47,408 nucleotides of DNA from an uncultured Nitrosomonas sp. (lineage in GTDB: Bacteria; Pseudomonadota; Gammaproteobacteria; Burkholderiales; Nitrosomonadaceae), in the NCBI GenBank assembly GCA_902826055.1, contig CADEDJ010000022.1, forward strand, positions 1-47,408, in the 5' to 3' direction. The notes under the pieces are model-generated. The model made no database searches and was not told the origin of the DNA. It saw only the letters and a list, made by a program, of their open reading frames with translations. Positions within the stretch are counted from its first letter, which is position 1; every line of letters starts with the position of its first letter. Made by a program: the position numbers and the translations under genes. Shown here piece after piece: positions 1 through 8,203 of this stretch.

Positions 1-55
1 AAGCGTGTGTATGGCTCAAACCGTACCGCGGGTTCGAATCCCGCTTTCTCCGCCA
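1..55 (+). tRNA. tRNA-Ser, 3' part only (gene cut by window start)
   Basis: The window opens inside a tRNA. The visible part has a long variable arm (about positions 4-28, arms GTGTATGG and CCGTAC), a T arm with GGTTCGAATCC flanked by GCGG/CCGC, the 3' acceptor strand, discriminator G and an encoded CCA at 53-55. A long variable arm is typical of tRNA-Ser or tRNA-Leu; the arm and the acceptor sequence ending TTTCTCCG fit tRNA-Ser best. The anticodon is outside the window, so the isoacceptor is unknown. The following kilobase is decayed, so this tRNA may mark an island edge. Confidence 0.85.
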
Positions 56-429
56 GTTATTTCATTAATTCAATAACTTATAATAAAGTTATTGTTAAAA
101 CCTACAGCTACTTCCATTCATGCTCTTCATATTAAGCCATTGAAAAATTAATGATAGAAACTCTTTATCATCAAACTTTGCGTAATAGGGGAAAAACATT
201 ATCTCATTAGAAAAGCGGTGTTCCTTCGCCGCAGTCAGTTTTTATAAAAAATAGCTATGTGTTTCGATATATTGTGAGCAAAATATCCATCAAGTGCTGA
301 TTCAGAAACTTGTTCGAGTTGTTAGTGGCCTGAATGCTACCTGCATATTACTCAAAGAAGGATTTGTGCAGGAACAAGAGTAATCCTCCTATTTTAATGG
401 GAACATGCAGTAGCGAGTTTTTTAGTTTA
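56..429. other. Gene-free stretch after tRNA-Ser
   Basis: About 370 bases between the tRNA-Ser 3' end and the IS3 remnant. No open frame here has a plausible start, ribosome site or recognisable protein. It is AT-rich and is probably decayed mobile DNA. I did not find a direct repeat of the tRNA 3' end that would mark an attachment site. Confidence 0.5.
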
Positions 430-972
430 AAAACTTCTGTCAGCTTCTTAGCCTGGCATAATGCCTTGACGTATAAACCATGTAGAGTAGCTGTGTGCAC
501 CCTGCTGGGGCGTTTTCAGGTGGTACTCATCCATTTTCCGTAATAAGTCAGTTGCGCATCGTCGGCAGGTTGCGGCTGATAGAAATAGGTCGAACGCGCC
601 AGATTCAGAAATTGGCACTGCCGGGCAAAACTCAATTTCACGTTAGGTTCAGTCATCCTCTGGCACTTTGCAAGACTCGGTGATTGAGCTTTCTAGCTAA
701 AAAATCGCGTTCTACCGTCAATTGTTCGGTAACTCGGCGCGAATCATCCGTGCTGCGTGTTTTAGCCTTTCCGGTGCCTTGATTCTTGAAAAATACTTCG
801 GCCGCTTGTGCAGTGAATTGATGCTTTCAACTGTTGATCTGCGTTGAGTGAATTCCTTAACGCAACGCCAGTTGCGATACGGTGTCTTTCCCTTGGATTG
901 TTGCTACTGCCACCTTGGCTTTAAATTCGCCGAAATATTGCTTGTTGCGTTTCTCATACTCGTCTCATTGCT
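430..972 (-). pseudogene. Decayed IS3-family transposase (orfA plus start of orfB)
   Basis: Reading the minus strand gives pieces of an IS3-type orfA. About 966-857 encodes KRNKQYFGEFKAKVAVATIQ, the family's DNA-binding start, and ends at a stop at 857-859. After a frame change, about 850-654 continues with IHSTQINS, a stop where a Trp is expected (828-830), then KHQFTAQAAEVFFKNQG and ERDFLARKLN, ending at 654-656. An orfB start follows at about 645-516 (LSFARQCQFLNLARSTYFYQ, then a stop) with a further frame change into DEYHLKTPQQG. The catalytic DDE region of orfB is absent. At least three stops or frameshifts make this a dead element. It was not traced to a named IS. Confidence 0.8.
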
Positions 973-1030
973 CCTTCTATTATGCAATAGCGGAGCTTAA
1001 CAACCTGTCCAATTTTACGGTATCACTTCA

Positions 1031-1070
1031 CCAGAAAACTATTATCCAAATTTGGACAATAATCTTCTGG
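1031..1070 (-). terminator. 40-bp hairpin 19 bases after the RTX gene stop
   Basis: Positions 1031-1070 form an imperfect palindrome with arms of 20 bases. In the plus-strand RNA three pairs would be A-C mismatches. In the minus-strand RNA the same three are G-U wobbles, so the hairpin is fully paired only in the transcript of the RTX gene that ends at 1089. This supports a role as a terminator or a 3' stabilising hairpin for that gene. There is no long U run after it, so it is not a textbook intrinsic terminator. Its core also contains TGTCCAA, which could belong to the end of the neighbouring IS3 remnant. Confidence 0.55.
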
Positions 1071-1088
1071 TTAAACTGCTTCTAATAG

Positions 1089-2708
1089 TTAGATCACCAC
1101 GATATCCGCATTCGTCATAGCCAGTCCAATACCAACACCAGCAATTTCTATTGCAGCACCGACGCCATTAGCATCTGCATCGTATAACAATGAACCCGTT
1201 ACATTGTTGTAAATTATAAAATCATTCCCATCCACCGCTTTCGTGCCAATCACAAATTGATCGGCCGCTAATGTACCGGTTGCAGCTAATGCCCTAAATA
1301 CACCATTGTCCAACTGAAGTGTGTCATTGGCCACGTTATAGTCAGTAACTTTGTCTGTATGACCTTTTGTTGTAAATCTAAAAATATCATTACCTGTGCC
1401 ACCGGTCAGTATATTTTTACCCGTACCGCCATCGAGCGTATCATTACCCGCTTTTCCGTTTAATTGGTTGGCAGCAGAATTTCCAATGATGATATTGGCC
1501 TTGCCATTACCTGTACCATTAATCACTGATGCGCCCGTCAACGTGAGATTTTCTACTTCAGCTGATAAAGCATATGTTACGCTGCTGCTAATTTTATCAA
1601 GGCCTCCAGAAGGCTCTTCTGTAACGACATCATCCACATTATCAACAACATAGTTATCATTACCCCAACCGCCATTCATACTATCTGCACCAGCCCCCCC
1701 AGTAAGTGCATCATCACCATCATTTCCCCAAAGAGTATCATCACCAGCACCGCCCGCAAGCTTATCATTGCTAACTCCCCCTATAAGCTCATTTGAGCCG
1801 GCATTGCCTGTTAGCGTATTACTCGCGCTAAAACTACCTAAGACGTTCTCGATGCTTAGCACAATATCGTTTCCGGAACCACCAGTGGCAATGCCGGTTA
1901 GAAGATTTACATTCACGCTGCTGGTCGCACTCGAATAATCAGCAGTATCAGAACCACCTGCACCGCCATTGAGCGTATCATCGCCATCACCCCCATTCAG
2001 CAAGTCAGGGCCATCCCCGCCATTGAGACTATCATCACCGGCATCGCCAAATAGCGTATCACTACCTCCACCGCCACTGAGTGAATCGTTGCCTGCACCC
2101 CCATTAAGCTGATTCCCGTCCCCGATTAACGTATCTGCGTATGAGCTACCAAAAATAATTTCAATGTCATTCAAAGTATCTTTCCCGGCATTGCCTGTCG
2201 CCAATCCAGATACAAGATTTACAGTCACAGCCCCTGCTGCATCCGAATAGCTGGCAATATCACCACCGCCTTTACCGCCATCTAAAAAATCATTACCAAG
2301 CCCGCCCGTCAATATGTCATCACCATCACCACCCAACAAGGTATCGTCACCTTTACCGCCATACAACTCGTTTGCGTTAAAATCATCGCCTATTAAAGTA
2401 TCCGAAAATGCGCTGCCGATGATATTTTCAATATTGATTAAGGTATCATCGCCAGCTCCGCCGGTTGCAGTACCCGCAAAAAGATCTACTATGACCGCAT
2501 TTGTTGCTTTTGAATAGTCAGCAGTATCACCACCAAATTTACCGCCATTATTACTGCCACCATCGAGAGCATCATTGCCTTCACCGCCATCTAATAAATC
2601 ATTACCATCACCTCCATGAAGCGCATCATCCCCTAATAGACCATAGATAGAATCATCTCTGGAAGTACCGACCAATTTATCATTACCTGATGTACCGTTA
2701 ATTATCAT
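1089..2708 (-). CDS. RTX calcium-binding repeat protein, likely type I secreted
   Basis: 539 residues, without an N-terminal signal peptide and without cysteine, as usual for type I secretion substrates. Glycine/aspartate nonapeptide repeats (GGxGxDxLx) run from about residue 3 to 440. They are interrupted by three copies of a 50-residue module at about 60-108, 149-197 and 253-300 with the pattern DTADYSxAT, VxVNL, GxATGG, DTLxxIENxxGS. A bridging segment with [10 protein letters not shown] lies at about 353-362. The C-terminal 100 residues, ending in hydrophobic DIVVI, resemble the secretion-signal part of RTX proteins. There is no recognisable enzyme domain, so it is probably structural or a surface/matrix protein. 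It lies 20-odd bases after the TPR-GNAT gene and is probably co-transcribed with it. No ABC exporter gene is in the window. The family call is firm; the function is not known. Confidence 0.88.
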   Translation of the reverse strand: MIINGTSGNDKLVGTSRDDSIYGLLGDDALHGGDGNDLLDGGEGNDALDGGSNNGGKFGGDTADYSKATNAVIVDLFAGTATGGAGDDTLINIENIIGSAFSDTLIGDDFNANELYGGKGDDTLLGGDGDDILTGGLGNDFLDGGKGGGDIASYSDAAGAVTVNLVSGLATGNAGKDTLNDIEIIFGSSYADTLIGDGNQLNGGAGNDSLSGGGGSDTLFGDAGDDSLNGGDGPDLLNGGDGDDTLNGGAGGSDTADYSSATSSVNVNLLTGIATGGSGNDIVLSIENVLGSFSASNTLTGNAGSNELIGGVSNDKLAGGAGDDTLWGNDGDDALTGGAGADSMNGGWGNDNYVVDNVDDVVTEEPSGGLDKISSSVTYALSAEVENLTLTGASVINGTGNGKANIIIGNSAANQLNGKAGNDTLDGGTGKNILTGGTGNDIFRFTTKGHTDKVTDYNVANDTLQLDNGVFRALAATGTLAADQFVIGTKAVDGNDFIIYNNVTGSLLYDADANGVGAAIEIAGVGIGLAMTNADIVVI

Positions 2709-2727
2709 AGGATAATCCTTTTAATTT

Positions 2728-3909
2728 TTAAAAATTAAGCTTGTGAAAAAGACTCGACTGATTGTGATGCGATTCATATCCCAACAGCCGTTTGGAGAAG
2801 TTCACAAGCTGGGCATTTTCTCCAAATTCTTCAATTAACATCGAATTTTGATAAATACTTATCCAGCGATTTAATTTACGATCAAAGAGATGATTTTTTA
2901 AAAAGCCTTCCTGTTTGAAACCAAGCGCTAGCGTAGATCTCTGCGCATACGCATTATCTGCATAAACTCTACTGATCAGTTTATTAAATCCGATCCTATT
3001 AAATGCATAATCCAATATCATGAGCATTGCCGTTAAGGGAATGCGAGTGCCGTTGAATCTTGCCGCATTGGGAAAACCGATTAAAATTTCTGCGTGACGG
3101 TGCACCAAATGGATTTCTGCCAATGAAGCAAGGCCTATCGGTGTATATTGGATTTTTTCTTGGCTTGATGAGTCAATTGATTCAATAATCCATTGAATAC
3201 TTTTGTTTTTATATATACTCCAACGATTGGAGTGATGAATATTTTTTTGCGATTTAGACTGCTGTAATGAACTTGCCGCATAGCGATTATAGTTATTCAT
3301 GAAAGATTCATTAGCATAACAATCTGCCGTAAACTGATGATCGATCGGCGTGCGAGTTCTTATACGAAGTTTTTTATTCTCAATGGGTTGCATCCATAGA
3401 GGATGTAACTGAATATAAAGATATTTGATTTCAGCATCCTCCGGATTAGCTTTTAGGCCATGATCCAATACATCAAATGCTAAATCGATTTCATTGTGTA
3501 GCAAATGAATGTTGACAAGATTAATAATACTGTTGATATTTTTTGGATTTTGTTTTCCTGCTTTCTGGAAAAGAACTTTTGCATGATTTAAATCACCCAA
3601 ACCGGCATGCGCTACACCCAAGCAATCCAGTAAATAGGAATTTTCTCCAACATAGTGTTGACCTCGCGTCGCAACGTCTATTGCCGTTTTAAAATTTCCA
3701 AGCTGGCAATGTGCGGTTGCTGCAATAACCCAACCCCAGGGCGACTCGGTATTCTTTAGATGAGCTTTATTGAGGTGATCAATGCATGATTTAGCCTCTC
3801 CTAATGCTAGAAAATTCCCCGCTTCCTGGATATACCCAGGAATTCGCTCATTAGTATTACTCTGATAAAGAGTGGCAGGATCCGGTAATTTGCAATTAAG
3901 ATTTTTCAT
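2728..3909 (-). CDS. TPR-repeat protein with C-terminal GNAT acyltransferase-like domain
   Basis: About 393 residues from the ATG at 3909; an upstream TTG at 3918 is possible, and neither has a good ribosome site. The N-terminal part (about 30-170) is a helical repeat with TPR-like periodicity (for example LGVAHAGLGDLNHAKVLFQKA). From about 185 it looks like a GNAT fold of the Acetyltransf_3/RimJ type: a strand region IGLASLAEIHLVHRHAEILIG, then AARFNGTRIPLTAM at the acetyl-CoA loop, then YADNAYAQRSTLALGF, a hallmark of this branch. The loop reads RFNGTR, not the usual Q/RxxGxG/A. It is directly upstream of the RTX gene in the same orientation, with about 20 bases between. Acylation of the RTX protein is an attractive guess, but nothing in the sequence proves the substrate. 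No signal peptide, so cytoplasmic. Confidence 0.75.
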   Translation of the reverse strand: MKNLNCKLPDPATLYQSNTNERIPGYIQEAGNFLALGEAKSCIDHLNKAHLKNTESPWGWVIAATAHCQLGNFKTAIDVATRGQHYVGENSYLLDCLGVAHAGLGDLNHAKVLFQKAGKQNPKNINSIINLVNIHLLHNEIDLAFDVLDHGLKANPEDAEIKYLYIQLHPLWMQPIENKKLRIRTRTPIDHQFTADCYANESFMNNYNRYAASSLQQSKSQKNIHHSNRWSIYKNKSIQWIIESIDSSSQEKIQYTPIGLASLAEIHLVHRHAEILIGFPNAARFNGTRIPLTAMLMILDYAFNRIGFNKLISRVYADNAYAQRSTLALGFKQEGFLKNHLFDRKLNRWISIYQNSMLIEEFGENAQLVNFSKRLLGYESHHNQSSLFHKLNF

Positions 3910-4472
3910 ATTAATCAAACAAATTATTGCGTCCTGCTATGTTTTTTTCACATTGGTCGATAATCAGTTCTAAATTCTATGAATTTAATCCAAGAACAAT
4001 CTTACTACGTTGATTTACAATCAAAAAGAGCTTTATTACGATATTCCAACACATTGTTATTGTATCCCTAACCAGTTGAACAAGATAGTATAATTCCTTG
4101 GAAATTAGCGATACCAGCGGCCTCTAAAAATTATGGACTTATTTTTCATCCGTCATCTGGTGAAGCCGCTCTTAATGGAAATCCTGCCGGAAAATTCAAA
4201 TATTTCCGTACGAATTGAAAATCCGGATAGCGATAGAACGTATCGCGAAAAACCCCCTCACCTTGCAGGCTCGGGACACGTCATTACTAAGCTCGGCTGC
4301 CAAATAGAGTCAAGCCAATCTTGTATTCGATGACGTTCTGTTGAAAATTACTCATGGGATTCCGTCTTTGCACTTGTGTGCTTGGTTGATAAAGATTCAC
4401 ACCTCTATCAAACCGGGCAATCCCGCCCCTTCGCTAGACCCTGCTGTCAGGTCAAGTCTGAACGACTACAGA
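3910..4472. other. Intergenic stretch between the two RTX loci
   Basis: About 560 bases. It contains the presumed promoter of the TPR-GNAT/RTX unit on the minus strand and the 3' flank of the lysozyme-like RTX gene. Short open frames here (for example 4133-4333, plus) show no ribosome site and no recognisable protein. The right half (about 4090-4470) is richer in GC than the left and may be old insertion debris, but I could not identify it. Confidence 0.5.
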
Positions 4473-5663
4473 CTAAAGAGGAACAAAATATGCCAGTCCA
4501 TCCTGGGACAATCCTACAAGATCGATGTTTGCTTGATTAAGTGCATTCTCCGCAGCCACGATTCCAATTGACGCAGCTGTATAAGCACCTGAGTCGAGCA
4601 ATTCTACAAAATAAGTCTCTTCAGCAGCAGATGGTTTAAAACCAACAACATTCTCATATAGCAGATCGACAACGGCAGTATGGTTTGTTGCATTTGCACC
4701 CAGTGCCACATTGATCGCCAATTGCATCAATGCTTCATAGCTCATTCCGTCATCAAGCAAACTCAATCCGATCCCGGCATAAACTTTATTTGACACAGAT
4801 TCCCGACCGAATACGGCGCCCAGTATCTTGGCAGTTATGCCAGCGTTACCAGCAAGGTCAAGGGCCAGTGAAATATCAGGGAATTTAATACGTTCAATAT
4901 CGACAAGGATATCCGTTCCGTCCGATCCACTATTCTTTTGTTTTATCGTCCATATCCCATCACTATTCTTCTCAACATCGTATTCAGCCGAATTATTAAG
5001 ATAGATAGCCGCGTCAGTATTTTCTTTTCCGATTAAAGTGTCATCTCCTCCAAAACCAGTCAAAACATCCGCTCCTTTTCCACCCGGAATGATTTCGGCT
5101 TTGCTATGATCAACAACGAAAGGCGTTTGAAAACCTTCAAATAAGGTCATATATTGGTTTGCAGTGGTTCCATTCGCATCTTCCGCACTGAATACTGCTC
5201 CTGATAACAAATAACCTCTTAAACCTGTAGTATCGGATGATTGGCTTCCTGCTCCTAGAAGATGTGAAGCTGCTAACATTCCTGAGATTGTTATTAGATG
5301 GCCATTGAGAATCTGCCCTTCATATGCATCAAGTCCCAGAAACTTTATTCTTGCCCATAAAATGTCATGCCAGTCATAAATGATCGTTTCTTGAACTGAT
5401 CCCTGATTGAAATAATCTTGCTTGCTATTTATTCCATTTTTTCCCGACCAATTGCCAATCCAATCATTTTTAAATAAATTACCGTCACTCTTATCTATAC
5501 CATAGTATCCCAAGTCAAAAAGAGCAGCCTCGCCAAATTGGTATTTTCCTATAAAACCAAATGCATTTTCAGTATCATAATTTTGAACTCCGCCAGGAAT
5601 ACTGGATGATTCATTAAAACCCAGTACGTCAAAATAATCTTGATATGTTTTTTTAGTCGCCAT
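4473..5663 (-). CDS. Lysozyme-like protein with an RTX turn and a type I secretion C-terminus
   Basis: 396 residues, no signal peptide. Residues 1-180 resemble lysozyme-superfamily cell-wall hydrolases: NESSS at about 17-21 followed by FGFIGKYQFGEAAL at about 35-48, matching the pattern of a catalytic Glu followed by GxYQF. E18 is therefore the likely catalytic residue. WHDILWARIKFLGL and the segment LITISGMLAASHLLGAG (about 123-139) fit the same fold. Residues 190-212 hold one or two RTX turns (GGKGADVLTGFGGDDTLIG). From about 262 to the end (LALDLAGNAG, ILGAVFGRESVSN, NVVGFKPSAAEE) it matches the C-terminal module common in betaproteobacterial RTX substrates, related to DUF4214. The inference is a secreted peptidoglycan hydrolase acting on neighbours or on the own wall. 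An exported protein gene ends 10 bases upstream and may be its partner. Confidence 0.72.
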   Translation of the reverse strand: MATKKTYQDYFDVLGFNESSSIPGGVQNYDTENAFGFIGKYQFGEAALFDLGYYGIDKSDGNLFKNDWIGNWSGKNGINSKQDYFNQGSVQETIIYDWHDILWARIKFLGLDAYEGQILNGHLITISGMLAASHLLGAGSQSSDTTGLRGYLLSGAVFSAEDANGTTANQYMTLFEGFQTPFVVDHSKAEIIPGGKGADVLTGFGGDDTLIGKENTDAAIYLNNSAEYDVEKNSDGIWTIKQKNSGSDGTDILVDIERIKFPDISLALDLAGNAGITAKILGAVFGRESVSNKVYAGIGLSLLDDGMSYEALMQLAINVALGANATNHTAVVDLLYENVVGFKPSAAEETYFVELLDSGAYTAASIGIVAAENALNQANIDLVGLSQDGLAYFVPL

Positions 5664-5673
5664 TAGCTTTCGA

Positions 5674-6228
5674 TTATTGAAAAAGTAGGGTTTCGTGAGT
5701 TTGCTCTAGATCACCATTTTTCCATCGATATAAGGTATATGCAGCTGTTTTGGATCTAGTTGCGCCGTTCGTTAAACGGATCGCAAGGTTATGATAGCCA
5801 TTGTTTGTCGAGTTGTTGAGTATCAGTATGTCGTCGGAACTACTACGTGCGGTTTTATATTCAAGCTTCTCATTGTCTTTATTGAATTGAAAAATGATGA
5901 GATGGCAGCCGCCATTGCCACACATACCATGACCCGATAGATATAGAAAAACTTCTTCTATAGCGTCGTCGTTAAGATCATATCGGGCAATTTTACCCGT
6001 AGGTGGTTCTGATAAGAATTTCTCATGCGCTGTTTTCCAGCTCGACACAATTATTTCTGGCACATTTTGACTGCTTAGTAACGCATCAACTTCGTGTATA
6101 CGTACTTGCTCAAATTTTAGCTTGACCGGATAGTTTGTTTCCGCAAAGATACTAGCTGCTATTAAAGCTGTAACAATCAACAAAAATACACTGAACGGCT
6201 TAAATATATTGTAAGAATATATGGGCAT
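5674..6228 (-). CDS. Small exported protein of unknown function with CGNGGC motif
   Basis: 184 residues from the ATG at 6228, which has a good AGGAGA ribosome site 10 bases upstream; an ORF start at 6258 lacks one. The N-terminus is a signal peptide (FKPFSVFLLIVTALIAASIF, then AETN), giving a periplasmic or secreted protein. The centre carries DLNDDAIEEVFLYL, like an acidic repeat found in FG-GAP-like domains, followed by MCGNGGCHLIIFQ, whose two cysteines probably form a disulphide. I do not recognise a named family. It ends 10 bases before the lysozyme-like RTX gene and is probably translated from the same mRNA. That makes an inhibitor or immunity role for the hydrolase possible; this is inference from position and export only. 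Confidence 0.7.
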   Translation of the reverse strand: MPIYSYNIFKPFSVFLLIVTALIAASIFAETNYPVKLKFEQVRIHEVDALLSSQNVPEIIVSSWKTAHEKFLSEPPTGKIARYDLNDDAIEEVFLYLSGHGMCGNGGCHLIIFQFNKDNEKLEYKTARSSSDDILILNNSTNNGYHNLAIRLTNGATRSKTAAYTLYRWKNGDLEQTHETLLFQ

Positions 6229-6284
6229 GTTGAAGCAATCTCCTATAACAGCCTGCAAATTTGTTTACACAACAAAACTTGGAT

Positions 6285-6887
6285 TTATTCAAATACCGTT
6301 TTCTTGATTGGCCCCGTCAGTAATTCCGGCAGTTTAATGTGTCCAGCAAGTACAAATTGATGTGCCTGAACAGACATTTTTTGCCAAATTCTTCCAATGA
6401 TCTCTATCCATTTCTGTTCATCGTATTCAGGGTGTTTATCAGCAAAATCGAGCAGGTAATATTCAAGGAAGACCAGCCCTGCAACATCTTCCAATAACTG
6501 AGTATCCGCATTAGTCCTCAGCGATTTTTTGCCAACCGCTTGGACTACACGTGCGATGAATTCATTTTCATATCCTACCTTAGCCAGCAAATCTGCAATA
6601 GTGTCGGCATGAAATTTGTTTAACTCAGCACGCCATCGATGATAGCCCTGACGATTCATTGGATAATTACTCCGTGGTGATTTCCAGCGCTGGATGTGTT
6701 GCGCGCTCACTGCCAGTTTCATCGCGTCATCGGCTTCGGGCGCAAAACGTTCCAGCATCTTTGACATGCGCCGTGAGTAAAGCAGCTCTTTAGGCCAGTC
6801 TTTTCCATCACTTGTTTCACGGTTTGGATCTTCACTATTCGCCGCATCGATTAGCACTTTTGCTTTGTCGAAACATAGATTGGTCAT
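6285..6887 (-). CDS. DUF4202 family protein
   Basis: 200 residues, cytoplasmic. The sequence matches the DUF4202 family as I know it: an opening FDKAKVLIDAANSEDPN, then AVSAQHIQRW at about 80-89 with conserved His, HRWRAELNKFHADTIADLL at about 103-121, and EDVAGLVFLEYYL near 132. The conserved histidines and the all-helical look recall HD-type domains, but no activity is established. It is the first gene of a possible minus-strand run with the exported protein (57-base gap), though it may well be independent. Its upstream region faces msrB, which is transcribed divergently. Confidence 0.75.
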   Translation of the reverse strand: MTNLCFDKAKVLIDAANSEDPNRETSDGKDWPKELLYSRRMSKMLERFAPEADDAMKLAVSAQHIQRWKSPRSNYPMNRQGYHRWRAELNKFHADTIADLLAKVGYENEFIARVVQAVGKKSLRTNADTQLLEDVAGLVFLEYYLLDFADKHPEYDEQKWIEIIGRIWQKMSVQAHQFVLAGHIKLPELLTGPIKKTVFE

Positions 6888-7073
6888 ATTGAAAATGAAT
6901 TGGTTTAGCCATTAGCGCCAAAGCGCATTGGAGGAAATTATAATCGAAACAATCGCTTTCATATCCCACTTTTCAGAGCGTATTTGTCAGTTACTATTAC
7001 GCTATTCAGTCATGTCAAACAAGCTGAGGGCAATCATGCCTGCATGACTTAACGATAATCGGGAGAAAATTTT

Positions 7074-7592
7074 ATGAAACGACGCACCTTGTTACAAACA
7101 CTCGCGATAGCCAGCGTGTTGCCGCTGCTCTCCGCTTGTTGGCGCACTCCTGCGGTTGGTGAACCTGCCAGTCCTATTAGTCCGCTCAAAAAATCCAATA
7201 AAGAATGGCGCGAACTGCTATCACCCAGGGCCTACCAAATACTATTTGAAGAAGCAACCGAGCGCCCGGAATCCAGTAATCTGGTTTATGAGGATCGTGA
7301 AGGCACTTTTATATGCGCCGCTTGTTATTTGCCACTGTTTGACAGCGCGCATAAATACGAGAGCTGGACCGGCTGGCCAAGTTTTACCCAGCCGATTGCC
7401 GGGCATGTAGGTACCAAAATCGATTTCAAGATGATCAAGCCGCGCGTGGAATATCACTGCGCGCGCTGTGGCGGCCATCAAGGCCATGTATTCAACGATG
7501 GCCCGCCGCCACGCGGGGAACGCTGGTGCAATAATGGCATTGCGCTAAAATTTGTGCCCAAAAACGAACCGCTGCCAGCGCTCAGAAGCTAA
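7074..7592 (+). CDS. msrB: Peptide-methionine (R)-S-oxide reductase, exported lipoprotein form
   Basis: 172 residues. Reduces methionine-R-sulfoxide in proteins. Zinc-site cysteines are C81/C84 (CAAC) and C129/C132 (CARC), and the catalytic cysteine is C152 in RWCNNGIALKF, equivalent to the RxCxN motif of the family. WTGWPSF at 98-104 and GGHQGHVF are further signatures. Unlike ordinary cytoplasmic MsrB it starts with MKRRTLLQ, a twin-arginine-like start, a hydrophobic stretch and a lipobox LSAC with C22. It is therefore probably anchored in the periplasm and protects envelope proteins. A GGGAGAA ribosome site precedes the ATG. It stands alone, divergent from the DUF4202 gene. Confidence 0.93.
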   Translation: MKRRTLLQTLAIASVLPLLSACWRTPAVGEPASPISPLKKSNKEWRELLSPRAYQILFEEATERPESSNLVYEDREGTFICAACYLPLFDSAHKYESWTGWPSFTQPIAGHVGTKIDFKMIKPRVEYHCARCGGHQGHVFNDGPPPRGERWCNNGIALKFVPKNEPLPALRS

Positions 7593-7840
7593 GAATTCCC
7601 AAGTAATACTCACCTGTCATTCTGTATGTATTAAGAAAGCGCGGGGGCAATTGATTCCATAAAAACGCCCGCCAGATCCATGCATGACACACCTATTGCC
7701 ATTCAGCCATTATTCAGCCTAAAGCTTGCATAGTAAATGCCATAGACCTGACAAGAATTAAATCTTGCATCAGGCATAAGGTGAAAGCCGCAAGAAATCA
7801 CTTTATTAACCCATTTACTCATTGATGCAGGAGAGTGATC

Positions 7841-8143
7841 ATGAATGCAAAAAAAGTTTTTATACTTGTTGGTATCCTGGCAAGCTTGCTACTTGGCGGA
7901 TGCGTTGCCACGCCTTACTATGGCAATGCCGGATATTACCGGAGCGGCATTTACGGTTACGGGTATCAGCCTCCTTATTACGGCAGCCAAAGTTATATTG
8001 GCACTTATACCAGACAACCTTATATTGGTGGATATATCCGCTTCAATGGAGGGCACAGGCACTTTCTTGGCGGACATCGGCACGGCGGTCATAGTCATGG
8101 GCATTTTGGTTGGCGAGGCGGCCACAGAGGGCATCGGTGGTAA
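7841..8143 (+). CDS. Small His/Gly-rich lipoprotein
   Basis: 100 residues from the ATG at 7841, preceded by AGGAG with a 7-base spacer; a GTG at 7835 overlaps the ribosome site and is less likely. A signal peptide ends in a lipobox LLGGC, so the mature protein is lipid-anchored. The mature part is rich in Tyr/Gly/Pro (YYGNAGYYRSGIYGYGY) and then in His/Gly (HRHFLGGHRHGGHSHGH). Such tails often bind metals, but no family assignment is possible. No partner gene is obvious. Confidence 0.75.
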   Translation: MNAKKVFILVGILASLLLGGCVATPYYGNAGYYRSGIYGYGYQPPYYGSQSYIGTYTRQPYIGGYIRFNGGHRHFLGGHRHGGHSHGHFGWRGGHRGHRW

Positions 8144-8203
8144 TCGGCATCGAATAAGCTATTGATGGGTAATCCGATAAGATAACATTTTCTTGATTCT
8201 GAT

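Noticed and set aside
1396..2517. Pro/Ser-rich plus-strand frames
   Set aside because: They are antisense shadows of the glycine-rich RTX repeats.
1089..2708. CRISPR-like or satellite DNA
   Set aside because: The DNA repetition comes from coding of RTX nonapeptides; there are no uniform repeats and spacers.
4133..4333. 66-residue plus-strand frame between the RTX loci
   Set aside because: No ribosome site, no signal, no recognisable family.
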